Shown: positions 19,291-28,591, counted from the first letter of the stretch. The stretch is DNA of 64,000 nucleotides from QYOJ01 sp964449285 (GCA_964449285.1 CAYUZX010000008.1:4070-68069), one strand, 5' to 3'. Numbers and translations are program-made. The notes: generated from the letters alone by a model not told the origin.

Positions 19291-20252
19291 AACACCGAAA
19301 TATGCACGTATTTCTTCGGATTTGCTTTGATATCTTCAAGCAGCAAATTGAGGTCCCTCGCAGCCTTATCCACCTCATAATATAAGGAAGAATCATTTAT
19401 CAGAAGCCCGATAGTGCCCTCTCCGCTATTGATTTTGCCAATAACTTCATTCAGGTTATAAACAGCCTGGTCAACCTGGGAAAATGTTGCCGGGATATTG
19501 AGTCTGGCGAGTGAATCACTCACACTTGAGAAGTTATCCAGGATGTTGGTGATCTTGTCGTTATTCTTCTTCAGGTTGGAACTAATCGACTCCACATTAA
19601 TAATAATACGTGCGAGATTTGAGCGCTGCTGGCTAACCAATGTATCCGCAGCATAAGTCATATTGGTAATGTTTGAGATGGCAATCTTGATATTTTCGAT
19701 TGCATCAATCAAACTCGCCTGTGTGTTTTTATTCAACACCTGCTGTAAGATAGTGGCCAATGTGTCAATGGAACTGATCAGGTTCTCTGCCTTGTGCTTG
19801 ATTGGTGCAAGTTGCTGGTTGACCTCCTCGCCCAACGTTGCTTCAGTTCGTGCCATGAGAGTATCTCCATTCTGAATTAACTCGGGAGAGTTGCCGGGGA
19901 GAATCTCAATCTCCTTCGATCCCATTAAGTCAGCACTGTAGATACGGGCAATCGAGTTTTTGGGGATTGGGTAGGTAGTATTGTTCAAGTATAACTCGAC
20001 AATAATCTTGCGGGGGTTTTTGGGTGAGAAATAGAGCGTTTTTACCTGGCCGACCTTCATCCCCTGTATGGTGACAGGGTTTGCAGCAACCAATCCGTTT
20101 ACCCGGTCATATACCGCGTAAACAATCCGCTTTTTCTTTAGGATTTCAATTCCCTGGAGGTACATGATTCCCCAAACCATGACGGAGAGAGCGATGACAA
20201 AGACCGCCCCCACCTTGATTTCCTTGCGAATTTTATACTTTTTAAGTGCCAT
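19287..20252 (-). CDS. MCE-domain (MlaD-like) lipid-transport protein
   Basis: A 321-residue protein with one N-terminal membrane anchor (VGAVFVIALSVMVWGIMYLQG) and an MCE domain at about 40-120 (VYAVYDRVNGLVAANPVTIQGMKVGQV ... SADLMGSKEIEILPG), the hexamer-forming module of MlaD. The rest (130-310) is helical with many Asn, Ser and Ile, likely a coiled coil reaching across the periplasm. The family moves phospholipids between membranes together with an ABC permease and ATPase (MlaE/MlaF), which are not in this window. It lies 82 bp downstream of the amidase gene on the same strand. Confidence 0.88.
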   Translation of the reverse strand: MALKKYKIRKEIKVGAVFVIALSVMVWGIMYLQGIEILKKKRIVYAVYDRVNGLVAANPVTIQGMKVGQVKTLYFSPKNPRKIIVELYLNNTTYPIPKNSIARIYSADLMGSKEIEILPGNSPELIQNGDTLMARTEATLGEEVNQQLAPIKHKAENLISSIDTLATILQQVLNKNTQASLIDAIENIKIAISNITNMTYAADTLVSQQRSNLARIIINVESISSNLKKNNDKITNILDNFSSVSDSLARLNIPATFSQVDQAVYNLNEVIGKINSGEGTIGLLINDSSLYYEVDKAARDLNLLLEDIKANPKKYVHISVF

Positions 20253-20334
20253 CTGATATCGTTGTATAGAATCCGTTCAAATATACGAAAATAAATTATG
20301 TCAGGCCCAATCCCGGGAAACCTGATAAAAAGCA

Positions 20335-21468
20335 TTAGAGTCCCAGGATGCTCTTAGCCTGGTCGAGGGTTATTCTCTCTCCTTTGCTAAATGCCACGAT
20401 AAAAGCATCAGTAAAGCCTTGTGCCTGCATTCTTGCCTGCAACTGCTTTGCCTTTCCCAGATCCACCTCCTCTCCATAGGTATATTTGTACATGCCATTA
20501 TGTCGATACATCTGAATCCCTTTAACTCCCCTGAAACGGGGGGATGAAAGGCTGATCTGATTTGGAGATGCAACTAGCTGAATCTTAAAAATAATGCCTC
20601 TGCCGGATGAAGAAACAGTTGGTTTTACTGGTGTTTCCGTATTCACTGAAGCCCCTGTCAGTTGCTGCTCGATGTCGTTTTTGTAACTTCTGAATGCTCT
20701 GAAAATGGCTGAGGCAATATAGTCCTGTCCCTTCTCAGTGATCAGAAAGTTCTCTTCATCTATGTTACTCAGGTAACCTACTTCAACCAGTACACTTGGC
20801 ATGGTGGTCTTGTAGAGAACCAGGAACCCGGCTTGCCTCACCCCACGATCGTTCAATCCTACCCTGTCTTTCATCTGTTCCTGGATTTCAGCGGCAAAGC
20901 GGGAACTGGACTCCAGATTCGAATTCTGGTAGAGGCTGAATGTGATGTACGATTCATCTGAATTGGGATCGAATCCTTCATATTTCGATGAATAATCGGT
21001 TTCAAGCAGGATCGCTGCATTTTCCAGCTTGGCGATCTCCAGGTTAGCCTGGGAACGATGCAAACCCATGATGTATGTTTCAGCTCCACGCAATGTCTTG
21101 AGGTTATTTGCATTGGCGTGAATCGAAATGAAAAGGTCAGCTTTATTCCTGTTTGCAATAGCAGCCCGTTCATGCAATTCAATGAACCTGTCCCGATCTC
21201 GGGTATAAATCACTTCAACATTCCGAAAATTCCGCTGTATCAGGGTTCCAACCTTCAAAGCAATTGAGAGGGCAACGTACTTTTCCTGGGTTCTACGACC
21301 AACAGTTCCTGGATCTTTGCCGCCATGACCTGCGTCGATGACCACTTTGTCGATGGTAACCTTCTCCTGGCAGTAAGAGGCTGAGGAGCCAAGGATGAGG
21401 CATCCAATGATCCATGCAGCTCTCCTCCATAGTTTGTTAAAGTATCTTAAAAAGAGTGGGTCAACCAT
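20335..21468 (-). CDS. N-acetylmuramoyl-L-alanine amidase (Amidase_3) with C-terminal SPOR-like region
   Basis: A zinc amidase that cuts the Ala-muramic acid bond of peptidoglycan. Zinc-site motifs are visible: VVIDAGHGGKDPG (His), the Glu of QEKYVALSIA, LFISIHANAN (His) and VLVEVGYLSN (catalytic Glu). A signal segment (AAWIIGCLILGSSASYC) precedes the domain. The C-terminal ~75 residues (FKIQLVASPNQISL ... YKYTYGEEVDLGKAKQLQARMQAQGFTDAFIVAF) look like a SPOR-type glycan-binding fold. I chose ATG 21468 over the in-frame TTG at 21543 because a TATCTTTG promoter word lies at 21541-21548. It faces away from lptD, a common arrangement in the phylum. Confidence 0.88.
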   Translation of the reverse strand: MVDPLFLRYFNKLWRRAAWIIGCLILGSSASYCQEKVTIDKVVIDAGHGGKDPGTVGRRTQEKYVALSIALKVGTLIQRNFRNVEVIYTRDRDRFIELHERAAIANRNKADLFISIHANANNLKTLRGAETYIMGLHRSQANLEIAKLENAAILLETDYSSKYEGFDPNSDESYITFSLYQNSNLESSSRFAAEIQEQMKDRVGLNDRGVRQAGFLVLYKTTMPSVLVEVGYLSNIDEENFLITEKGQDYIASAIFRAFRSYKNDIEQQLTGASVNTETPVKPTVSSSGRGIIFKIQLVASPNQISLSSPRFRGVKGIQMYRHNGMYKYTYGEEVDLGKAKQLQARMQAQGFTDAFIVAFSKGERITLDQAKSILGL

Positions 21469-21540
21469 TATTTTCTTTAGCTTTGAAGCCCAGAGAACAA
21501 AGAGATTCCAGACACTTTTGTTCCGTTGTCGTTGGTCAAA

Positions 21541-21548
21541 CAAAGATA
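21541..21548 (-). promoter_or_regulatory. Putative -7 element (TATCTTTG) for the amidase gene
   Basis: TATCTTTG on the minus strand fits TAnnTTTG and would give a leader of roughly 65 bases to ATG 21468. No convincing -33 TTG is seen at the usual distance. Confidence 0.4.
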
Positions 21549-21565
21549 GAATTTAATCAACAACC

Positions 21566-24223
21566 TTGCCACAGAAGTTGTTAACGATTTTCCTTACTCT
21601 TTTCCTGCTTTTTACTAAATCTCTGCAGGGACAGGATACAATCCCACCTGACGTTCCCGACACTCTTGTATCAACTGGTGACTCATTAATCCTCATGGCT
21701 GATACCCTTGCCCCGAAGGATGACTCCCTCATCATGGTGGTAGATACCCTGGCAGTGGATTCTGTGGCATTATCGCCCGAAAAAAAAAGTTCCCTCGAAG
21801 CCAAGGTCGACTATAAAGCGGAAGATTCCCTACGGTTTGATATCAAGAATCAACGAATGTATCTGTTCAACCTGGGTGACCTCACCTATACTGACATCAA
21901 TCTAAAAGCTAATTACATAGAGATTGATTTTCCACATACTATGATCTATGCACACGGATCGAGAGATTCAGTCGACAAAGAGATCGGAGTCCCTGAATTC
22001 ACCCAGGGGGAGATGAAGTTCAAATCGAAGATCATGAATTACAACTATAAAACGAAAAAGGGGTATATCCGGCGTGTTTTTACACAGCAGGATGAAGGGT
22101 ACCTACATGGAGCGGTAGTAAAAAAGATGGCCGATGATGTAATCTACATGAAAACTGGCTCATATACCACCTGTAGCAACGAAGAACATCCTCATTTCGC
22201 GTTCCGTTTCAACAAGGCCAAGGTGATCCCAAATAGCAAGATCGTAACCGGGCCTGCGTATCTTGTCATTGCTGAGGTTCCCACACCTCTCTTTATTCCG
22301 TTTGGTTATTTCCCTAACAAAACAGGCCAGCGATCGGGGATCGTCCTTCCTTCATATGGTGAGTCGGCTAACAGGGGGTTCTTCCTGGAAAACGGAGGGT
22401 ATTACTGGGCTATAAACCAGTATATGGACCTGAAGGTCCTTGGTGATATATACTCCCGTGGAAGCTGGGCATTGAAACCCACATTTAACTATGTAAAGCG
22501 CTATAAATACAACGGAATACTGAAACTCGGTTATGCCATCAACAAGATTGGATTCCAGAGCTCCCCCGATTATCAGCGACGCGAAGATTTTGAATTCCGA
22601 TGGGTGCACAACCAGGACAGGAAAGCCCGACCAAACAGCAATTTTTCTGCGAATGTCAATATCGTAAGCAACACGTTCAATAAATACAATCCTTCATCAA
22701 CCACTGAAGCCTATCTCTCAAACACATTTCAGTCAAGTATCAACTATTCGACTAGTTTCGGTGGCAAATATTATCTCAATCTGAACTTCAACCATAGCCA
22801 GAACACAATCACCAAAGAGATCAATTTTGGTTTTCCTCAGATCTCTTTCTCTGTCAATCAATTTTATCCCTTCCGGAAAAAAGTTCGGGCCGGAAAGCTC
22901 AAATGGTACGAGCAGATCGGATTGAAGTATAACCTAGATCTCGAAAACCGTTACAACACATACGACTCCGCACTTTTCCAACCAGGGTGGTACAAGGACA
23001 TGCAAAACGGCATCCGGCACAATATTCCGATCTCAGGGACATGGCGGATTTTTAAATACATCAATTTTACCAACAGCCTGAGTATCCGCGATAAGATGTA
23101 TTTCAGCTACATCAAAAAATCGTATGTTGATTCCATCGTAACGGCTGATACTACATATCCTGGTTATTATAAGACCGATACGATTTATAGTTTTAAAAAT
23201 GCCTTCGATTTCAACTTCTCCTCCTCCGTCAATACCAGGATCTATGGGATGTTTCAGTTCAAAGGTGGTCCCATTAATGCGATCCGGCATGTGTTAACCC
23301 CGGCTGTAACCTTCAGCTATACACCCAACTTCGGATCTCCTTGGTGGGGCTACTACAAAGAGGTGGAGAACGATACCAACGCCGTTCCAGGGAAATACTC
23401 TATATTTCAGGGAAGCTTGTATGGCGGGCCACCGGCCAGCCAGGCAGGGCTTGTCACGTTTAGCCTCAGCAATAACCTGGAGATGAAAATCCGAAACCGG
23501 AAAGATACCGTTACCGGAACAAAAAAAATCGTGCTGATCGATAACTTCGTGATTTCAGCCTCCTATGATATTTCGAAAGACTCCCTCAACTGGTCTCCGA
23601 TCACCATGTCGGGGAGGACCTCCATCTTCAAAGGGCTGAACATACAGTATTCGAGCCGTTGGGATCCATATGCGCTTGACTCACTGGGAAGACGCACCAA
23701 TGCATCTGAATGGAAAGTGAACCACAGGTTATTACGGCTGGATAATACAACATGGGATATTGGCTTGAGCTATAGTTTGTCATCCGATAAAGTCGGGAAA
23801 AAGAAAGAGGCGACGAAAGGGACTGAACAGGAGCGGGATGATCTGGAGAGGTATTATGATTACTACATTGATTTCGACATCCCATGGAGTTTTAGTTTTA
23901 ACTACAATTTCCGGTATGCTGCAACCTGGGATAACGAGCAGCAAAAACGGGTTCCAAAGATTATTCAAGCCCTGAGTTTTAACGGACAGCTCAACATCAC
24001 CCCCAAGTGGAAAATCACACTGACAACAGGATGGGATTTCACCAATAGTGAGTTAGGGTATACTTCTATCAATATCTATCGGGACCTGCACTGCTGGGAG
24101 ATGTCATTTGGCTGGGTCCCAAAGGGGGCTCAACAGCAATGGAACTTCTCTATCAATGTAAAAGCCAGCGTGCTGCAAGACTTGAAACTGAATAAGAAAA
24201 AAGACTTCAGGGACTATCAATAA
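21566..24223 (+). CDS. lptD: LptD-like LPS-assembly outer-membrane protein
   Basis: An 885-residue outer-membrane protein predicted to insert LPS into the outer leaflet. The frame starts at TTG 21566 with a signal peptide (LLTIFLTLFLLFTKSLQGQ), then an acidic Asp/Thr/Leu-rich linker (residues 25-75), an OstA-like N-domain (about 80-240, LKANYIEIDFPHTMIYAHG ... MNYNYKTKKGYIRRVFTQQDEGYLHG) and a long barrel rich in aromatic strands (SLSIRDKMYFSY; FSFNYNFRYAATW). TTCSNEEHPHFAF resembles the conserved Cys-containing segment of LptD. Length fits the Bacteroidota form. Partners OstA-like and LptF/G are nearby. The final Phe rule is not met (it ends KKDFRDYQ). Confidence 0.82.
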   Translation: MPQKLLTIFLTLFLLFTKSLQGQDTIPPDVPDTLVSTGDSLILMADTLAPKDDSLIMVVDTLAVDSVALSPEKKSSLEAKVDYKAEDSLRFDIKNQRMYLFNLGDLTYTDINLKANYIEIDFPHTMIYAHGSRDSVDKEIGVPEFTQGEMKFKSKIMNYNYKTKKGYIRRVFTQQDEGYLHGAVVKKMADDVIYMKTGSYTTCSNEEHPHFAFRFNKAKVIPNSKIVTGPAYLVIAEVPTPLFIPFGYFPNKTGQRSGIVLPSYGESANRGFFLENGGYYWAINQYMDLKVLGDIYSRGSWALKPTFNYVKRYKYNGILKLGYAINKIGFQSSPDYQRREDFEFRWVHNQDRKARPNSNFSANVNIVSNTFNKYNPSSTTEAYLSNTFQSSINYSTSFGGKYYLNLNFNHSQNTITKEINFGFPQISFSVNQFYPFRKKVRAGKLKWYEQIGLKYNLDLENRYNTYDSALFQPGWYKDMQNGIRHNIPISGTWRIFKYINFTNSLSIRDKMYFSYIKKSYVDSIVTADTTYPGYYKTDTIYSFKNAFDFNFSSSVNTRIYGMFQFKGGPINAIRHVLTPAVTFSYTPNFGSPWWGYYKEVENDTNAVPGKYSIFQGSLYGGPPASQAGLVTFSLSNNLEMKIRNRKDTVTGTKKIVLIDNFVISASYDISKDSLNWSPITMSGRTSIFKGLNIQYSSRWDPYALDSLGRRTNASEWKVNHRLLRLDNTTWDIGLSYSLSSDKVGKKKEATKGTEQERDDLERYYDYYIDFDIPWSFSFNYNFRYAATWDNEQQKRVPKIIQALSFNGQLNITPKWKITLTTGWDFTNSELGYTSINIYRDLHCWEMSFGWVPKGAQQQWNFSINVKASVLQDLKLNKKKDFRDYQ

Positions 24224-24251
24224 GAATAACGAGGGACGAATGACGAATTGA
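24224..24251. repeat. Degenerate heptamer array of four units (GARNRAC)
   Basis: GAATAAC, GAGGGAC, GAATGAC and GAATTGA follow directly after the lptD stop. They resemble the GGGACGA arrays at 11463 and 12172. Confidence 0.7.
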
Positions 24252-24252
24252 C

Positions 24253-24295
24253 TGTACAGCCGCAATTTATTGCGGCTCTCAATTTATTGCGGCTC
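24253..24295. repeat. Dispersed palindromic repeat, copy 2 plus partial copy
   Basis: Bases 24253-24277 are the exact reverse complement of 10223-10247 (core AGCCGCAATTTATTGCGGCT). A partial second copy (CAATTTATTGCGGCTC) follows at 24280-24295. Located between lptD and ridA; the hairpin could also act as a weak transcription barrier. Confidence 0.75.
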
Positions 24296-24327
24296 TTCCA
24301 AAACCAGAAACTCTTAATCAACCTTTT

Positions 24328-24720
24328 ATGAAACGAATCATAGAAACCAATAAAGCGCCGGAGGCGATCGGGCCTTACAGTCAGGCAACGGAGATCAACG
24401 GCACCCTTTACATCTCTGGTCAGATTGCTATTGATCCCGCCATCGGGCAATTGATTGATGGCGATATCAAAGCCCAGGCCAACCTGGTTTTAAAGAACAT
24501 CGGAGCTATCCTGGAAGCTGCCGGTTACACCTACGATCATGTAGTAAAATCAACCGTTCTCCTCACTACAATGGATCATTTCGCTGATATGAATGAGGTC
24601 TACAACCGCTATTATGCTGTTAACCGGCCGGCCCGGGCAGCCTTTGCCGCATTAGGGTTACCAAAGGGAGCGTTGATTGAGATTGAGACGATTGCGGTCA
24701 AAGACCCCCAAATCCCCTAA
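24328..24720 (+). CDS. ridA: RidA/YjgF family reactive imine/enamine deaminase
   Basis: A 130-residue cytosolic protein that hydrolyses reactive 2-aminoacrylate-type imines made by PLP enzymes. Signatures include APEAIGPYSQATEINGTLYISGQIAIDP at the N terminus, an Arg in RPARAAFAALGLPKGALIEIETIAV (the substrate carboxylate-binding Arg) and the C-terminal Glu of IEIE. The last residues DPQIP and the TAA are encoded by the CCCCCAAATCCCCTAA repeat beginning at ~24703, so the normal terminus has been replaced by repeat-derived residues. This should not harm the trimer core. Confidence 0.92.
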   Translation: MKRIIETNKAPEAIGPYSQATEINGTLYISGQIAIDPAIGQLIDGDIKAQANLVLKNIGAILEAAGYTYDHVVKSTVLLTTMDHFADMNEVYNRYYAVNRPARAAFAALGLPKGALIEIETIAVKDPQIP

Positions 24721-24770
24721 AGGGGGCTTACCCCCGCCCTTTCAGGGGAGGGCCGGAGAGGGGTTAGTCC
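24703..24770. repeat. C/G-tract palindromic repeat at the junction of two convergent genes
   Basis: The element contains CCCCTAAAGGGGG and CCCTTTCAGGGGAGGG palindromes and supplies the stop codons of both ridA (plus strand) and the CHAT gene (minus strand). It belongs to the family also seen at 15094-15215 and 62455-62520. Confidence 0.75.
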
Positions 24771-27238
24771 GACCAAAGTACAAACACCGCCCAAATAGTG
24801 GGAAAGGCTGTTTCGGGATTGGAGAGCATCTGTAGTTTGGCAGCCCGAAGCGCTGTACCATAACTCTTTCCATCAAGATAGTTTCGATAAAATGAGGACA
24901 TAAAGTCATCCGTATGTTTATCGGAGACATCCCATAATGAGAATAATACGTGATTTACTCCGGCACGGAAGAAATTCGTCGGGAAACCGGTCATTCGATA
25001 CCATGTATTTCCCTGTTCAGCTCCTATCGCACAGGAACTTAAAACGACCAGGTCGCTCTCCATCTGAAAGGATTGAAGCGCTCCAATCTCAAGCCTGGTT
25101 TCCGGATTAGTCGTATGTGGTGAGGGTGAGGGGTCGCCCGGTAACATCCACCCCGAAAATTCCGGATGTCCCGGGTCTCTGTAACCATGCGTTGCCATGT
25201 GAAAAATCCGTGATTGTTCTCCCAATGCTAACAGTGTATCAATACTGATTCCTTTTCCTGACAACGTTCTGATTTTTTTGCTCTCCGATCTGAATAACCT
25301 GGCTATATTCTCTACTTCACGTGTCGCATGTGGGATTGAAGCTGCTTCTAATCCGGAAAATTCTGGTGCACAGGCTCCAAAATCGTATGTATAGGTCCGG
25401 GATCCAACCGTATCAGATAAATTCATTAGCCCGTTGATCCAGGCATATATCGAAGTGTAACAGGTTGTTTCATGGCGATTAATCAGATAATCCCCTGAGA
25501 ATCCTGGTTGCTCCCTGTTCCTAATCATCAATGCGTCAAAAGGGAGTGCCAGGAGTTGACGGTCGGGGATAATCCGGAGAAAAAACTTGTTTTTAATCTG
25601 TCCTTCAACAGGAGCAATAAGGAGATGATATAAGCTGGTACTATAATGGATAAATGCCAACGGGTCAAGAACCTTTAATGCTTTGATAAAGCCTTTTACA
25701 TTGCTTATGAAATCGTGTCCGGTATGTTGTTTAAGAAGGATTGCAGTATCAGCTGTAAATAAGATAGTAAAGAGTGTCGTGTCGAAAACGAGATATTCTA
25801 TCACCGCTTCATCCTGGTGTAACCGTAAATGAATTGTTGAAAAGTCAGTGTGATTGTCTTCATGCTCCCTCAACCATAGGTTGTCATAGGAGAATAAATT
25901 TTTCAGAAGGGCAACTCCCTCTCCAGCCAATTGCGGTAGAGGCATCAAGATTTGCGGTTCTTCAAGAAACCGTTGCTTATGTAATCTGAAAAGTTGCTGC
26001 TTCAGACCAATGAAGCTTGCCCTGAGTGAATCGGGGAGGATGCCAATTGCAACGTCGTTACCATTATAGCACTGTTCTTCAAACCATACCAGTCCTTCTG
26101 TAATACTAACCACATCATCCGTTTGCCGTACAATATCTCCATCCATCTTCAAAATCAGCTCCAGGGCAATTCCGGCCAGGGAACGCTGAATTACAGGTTG
26201 CATGAAGATAAGATCCTTCAACCTTCTGTTGCTTGCCAGTTCTTCCCCAAGCGCCAAGGTATTTCTTACATCTTCGTAAAGCCGGTGTATTGCGATGGGA
26301 TCTGCTATCTTAAGGTTTAATAGCCTCCACTGTGCTTGTATCTTTTCATATAAAACCCTGTACTTCAACACATCCATAGTCTTTAATTGCCTGGATGCGT
26401 TACCTGTGTCAATCAGGAGATTAGCCTCCCGGTCTATCTGACTCATTGCATCATCGAGAAGCTGAAGGGCTTCCCGGAACTCGTTGGAAGATGTCATCAG
26501 AAGACTTTTTTGCAACTGGATTTCAAGGATAGTATAATTCTTCTTTTTACCGGTCAGTCTTATCCTGTCAAGTGCCTGATCAAGGGTCTGTCTGGCTGAA
26601 TCAAGCTGCCCGAGGGTTTGAAAGCTCCATGCCAGGTTTTTTCTGAGCCATATCTCCTCCTCCGTAACCGGCATGGTCAAATCACAACCTGCCAGGGCAT
26701 GAGTATAAATTGATTTGGCTTCGTGATAAGATCCTTTTGAAAACAATACATTTCCGGTCCCAAGAGCAAGCCGTAAACTCCACTGTCCTCGATCTTGAAT
26801 ATTGCGCATACCAGCCATTTTAAACCAGCGCTCAGCTTTGTCAGGAGCCCCTATCTCCAGCCACGTAAACCCCAGATTGAGGCAAATATCTGCTATGCGG
26901 GACTGTCCGGATGCCACCCTATTAAGCAGTTGAAGTGCATATTCAAAGTGAATGGTTGCTTTCTGGTAGTCGGCCAACAGAAAATGGAGGGAGCCGAGAT
27001 TTTGATGGATCGATGCCTGCTGAACTTCATCCCCAGCATATTGAAGGGCATTTCTGAAAGCCTGGATTGCAGGGGACCACTCTCTGTTGATCAAGTGGCT
27101 GTTTCCCTGATTGAACCATTCATCGGATATTGTTGCAGAATCTACCTGGGGATAAGGCTGCGCGGTTCCTGCCTGAACGGCACACAGCCATAGGAAGATC
27201 AATGCCAGGCGCTTTCTGGGACCTTGTTTTCCTTTCAT
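24764..27238 (-). CDS. Exported TPR-CHAT cysteine protease-like protein
   Basis: An 824-residue protein with a signal peptide (LALIFLWLCAVQAGTAQ). Residues ~40-330 are tetratricopeptide repeats (NREWSPAIQAFRNALQYAG; LGSLHFLLADYQKATIHFEYAL; LGTGNVLFSKGSYHEAKSIYTHAL). The C-terminal ~350 residues are a CHAT (caspase HetF-associated) domain with His in MATHGYRD (~683) and Cys in VVLSSCAIGAEQG (~735), so the catalytic dyad is intact. CHAT proteins are clan CD proteases related to caspases and separase. The ATG overlaps the stop of the anti-sigma-like gene by 4 bases, making it the third gene of a sigma/anti-sigma operon. The substrate is unknown; export suggests an envelope or extracellular target. 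Confidence 0.88.
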   Translation of the reverse strand: MKGKQGPRKRLALIFLWLCAVQAGTAQPYPQVDSATISDEWFNQGNSHLINREWSPAIQAFRNALQYAGDEVQQASIHQNLGSLHFLLADYQKATIHFEYALQLLNRVASGQSRIADICLNLGFTWLEIGAPDKAERWFKMAGMRNIQDRGQWSLRLALGTGNVLFSKGSYHEAKSIYTHALAGCDLTMPVTEEEIWLRKNLAWSFQTLGQLDSARQTLDQALDRIRLTGKKKNYTILEIQLQKSLLMTSSNEFREALQLLDDAMSQIDREANLLIDTGNASRQLKTMDVLKYRVLYEKIQAQWRLLNLKIADPIAIHRLYEDVRNTLALGEELASNRRLKDLIFMQPVIQRSLAGIALELILKMDGDIVRQTDDVVSITEGLVWFEEQCYNGNDVAIGILPDSLRASFIGLKQQLFRLHKQRFLEEPQILMPLPQLAGEGVALLKNLFSYDNLWLREHEDNHTDFSTIHLRLHQDEAVIEYLVFDTTLFTILFTADTAILLKQHTGHDFISNVKGFIKALKVLDPLAFIHYSTSLYHLLIAPVEGQIKNKFFLRIIPDRQLLALPFDALMIRNREQPGFSGDYLINRHETTCYTSIYAWINGLMNLSDTVGSRTYTYDFGACAPEFSGLEAASIPHATREVENIARLFRSESKKIRTLSGKGISIDTLLALGEQSRIFHMATHGYRDPGHPEFSGWMLPGDPSPSPHTTNPETRLEIGALQSFQMESDLVVLSSCAIGAEQGNTWYRMTGFPTNFFRAGVNHVLFSLWDVSDKHTDDFMSSFYRNYLDGKSYGTALRAAKLQMLSNPETAFPTIWAVFVLWSD

Positions 27239-28014
27239 CGTCTGATGATGATTTTTCCAACACTCACCAAGTTATCCCGGTTGATGATTTTCCAATAGTA
27301 GAGTCCCTCCTGCCATGAGTACGTAAGGAGAGTCAGGGATGCTCCTGAAATGTCTTCCTGGCTGATAATACATTCACCATGGTTGTTCAACACCTCGAAC
27401 GAGACATGGTTTCCTCCAGTCTCTTTCCAATTGAATCGAAGGGTATCACCGGGAGCCAGTGTGGCTATTGTTCCGGGTGACAGTAAACAAAAATGGCTCG
27501 CCCGGGTAACAACACCCACCATCCCTTCCAAATACGTCAATGGCTCGAAATTGGCCGCAAGAAGATCGGGGTTCTTTATGTTTTCCCTGAATTGGATTGC
27601 AGGAAATCCCAGTGTCTTCCGAAGAAATAACGGATCCCGGTTTTGCGAGTAAGATTTTTGTGAATCTGACGTAACAGCTAATCCGTTATTCATCATTGGA
27701 TGTCCTGTCCTTAACGGATTCAAATAGATCCATAAGCCGCTCAAAGCCATCAGGATAATAAGCATGGCCGCGACAAGCAGGCAATTTAGGCCCAACCCCC
27801 TTCTTTTTTTGCTTCTGGCCTGATCCAGGATCTTGAGAAACTCAAGTAGGTCTCTATCTTGTAAAAACTCCGTCAGTTCCCTGTCAAGTTCTGTTTCTGA
27901 CCTGATCTCCGGATCAGATGCGAGCATCTGAAGAAATTTCTTCAACTCCTCCCCTTTGAGGTCTCCTTCGTTGTAACGGGAGACCCACGTATATATATCT
28001 TCGTGATTATTCAT
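27235..28014 (-). CDS. Membrane anti-sigma-factor-like protein
   Basis: About 259 residues from ATG 28014 (an in-frame GTG lies at 28023). The N-terminal ~80 residues are acidic and helical (WVSRYNEGDLKGEELKKFLQML) with zinc-free anti-sigma character, followed by one transmembrane helix (LLVAAMLIILMALSGLWIYL, about 83-102). The outer part ends in a beta-sandwich-like segment: DTLRFNWKETGGNHVSFEVLNNHGE ... SWQEGLYYWKIINRDNLVSVGKIIIRR, which resembles FN3/T9SS-like terminal folds. It overlaps the upstream sigma gene and the downstream CHAT gene, so all three are translationally coupled. Function as an anti-sigma factor is inferred from topology and context; there is no clear family motif. Confidence 0.7.
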   Translation of the reverse strand: MNNHEDIYTWVSRYNEGDLKGEELKKFLQMLASDPEIRSETELDRELTEFLQDRDLLEFLKILDQARSKKRRGLGLNCLLVAAMLIILMALSGLWIYLNPLRTGHPMMNNGLAVTSDSQKSYSQNRDPLFLRKTLGFPAIQFRENIKNPDLLAANFEPLTYLEGMVGVVTRASHFCLLSPGTIATLAPGDTLRFNWKETGGNHVSFEVLNNHGECIISQEDISGASLTLLTYSWQEGLYYWKIINRDNLVSVGKIIIRR

Positions 28015-28591
28015 GATCGACACAATTTAGAAATTCAGGATCTTCTTTAATACGTTTTACCAATAGTTTCTTACAGAGATATTTCCTCACTTTCACATAG
28101 TTCTCATCTGTGAATTTAAGCTTTTCTGCTACTTTTTTGAACGGGACCTTGTCGAAATACATCAGAAACACCTTCTGGCAATCTTCCGGAAGTTCGTTGA
28201 AATGCTTCCAGTAGATCCGATGGCGCCTAAGTTTCTGTTCCGTCGTAATGCTTTCTTTCGAAATATATTTCGCTTCGCTCTCATTAACCAGAAGATCAGG
28301 CTGATACACAAGTCTGTACTTCTTCTCAAGTCGTTGCAACCAGAGATTCCGGCAGATGGAATAAAAATAGCTCCGCAAGGCACAATTCAGTACCAGTTCC
28401 TGGTTGCGGCACCTCAGGAAAAGTGCTATCTGACCTTCCTGAAAAATGTCCTGTGCATCCTGCAGGGTGCCAGAATTTTTTTCAATTAACGCCAGAATCA
28501 GCGGAAAATAATCCTTGTACATAAAATGGATTACTTCAGGTCGCTTGTTGATAATCCCATCAATGATTTTTGCATCTGAATAGGGTCCCAT
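28007..28591 (-). CDS. ECF-type RNA polymerase sigma factor
   Basis: A 194-residue sigma-70 family protein. Region 2 is recognisable (AQDIFQEGQIALFLRCRNQELVLNCALRSYFYSICRNLWLQRL) and region 4 has a helix-turn-helix (FNELPEDCQKVFLMYFDKVPFKKVAEKLKFTDENYVKVRKYLCKKLL). It leads the operon with the anti-sigma-like and TPR-CHAT genes and probably activates this operon among others. It is divergent in region 4 from typical Bacteroidota RpoE/FecI-like factors. No matching promoter word is evident upstream. Confidence 0.85.
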   Translation of the reverse strand: MGPYSDAKIIDGIINKRPEVIHFMYKDYFPLILALIEKNSGTLQDAQDIFQEGQIALFLRCRNQELVLNCALRSYFYSICRNLWLQRLEKKYRLVYQPDLLVNESEAKYISKESITTEQKLRRHRIYWKHFNELPEDCQKVFLMYFDKVPFKKVAEKLKFTDENYVKVRKYLCKKLLVKRIKEDPEFLNCVDHE

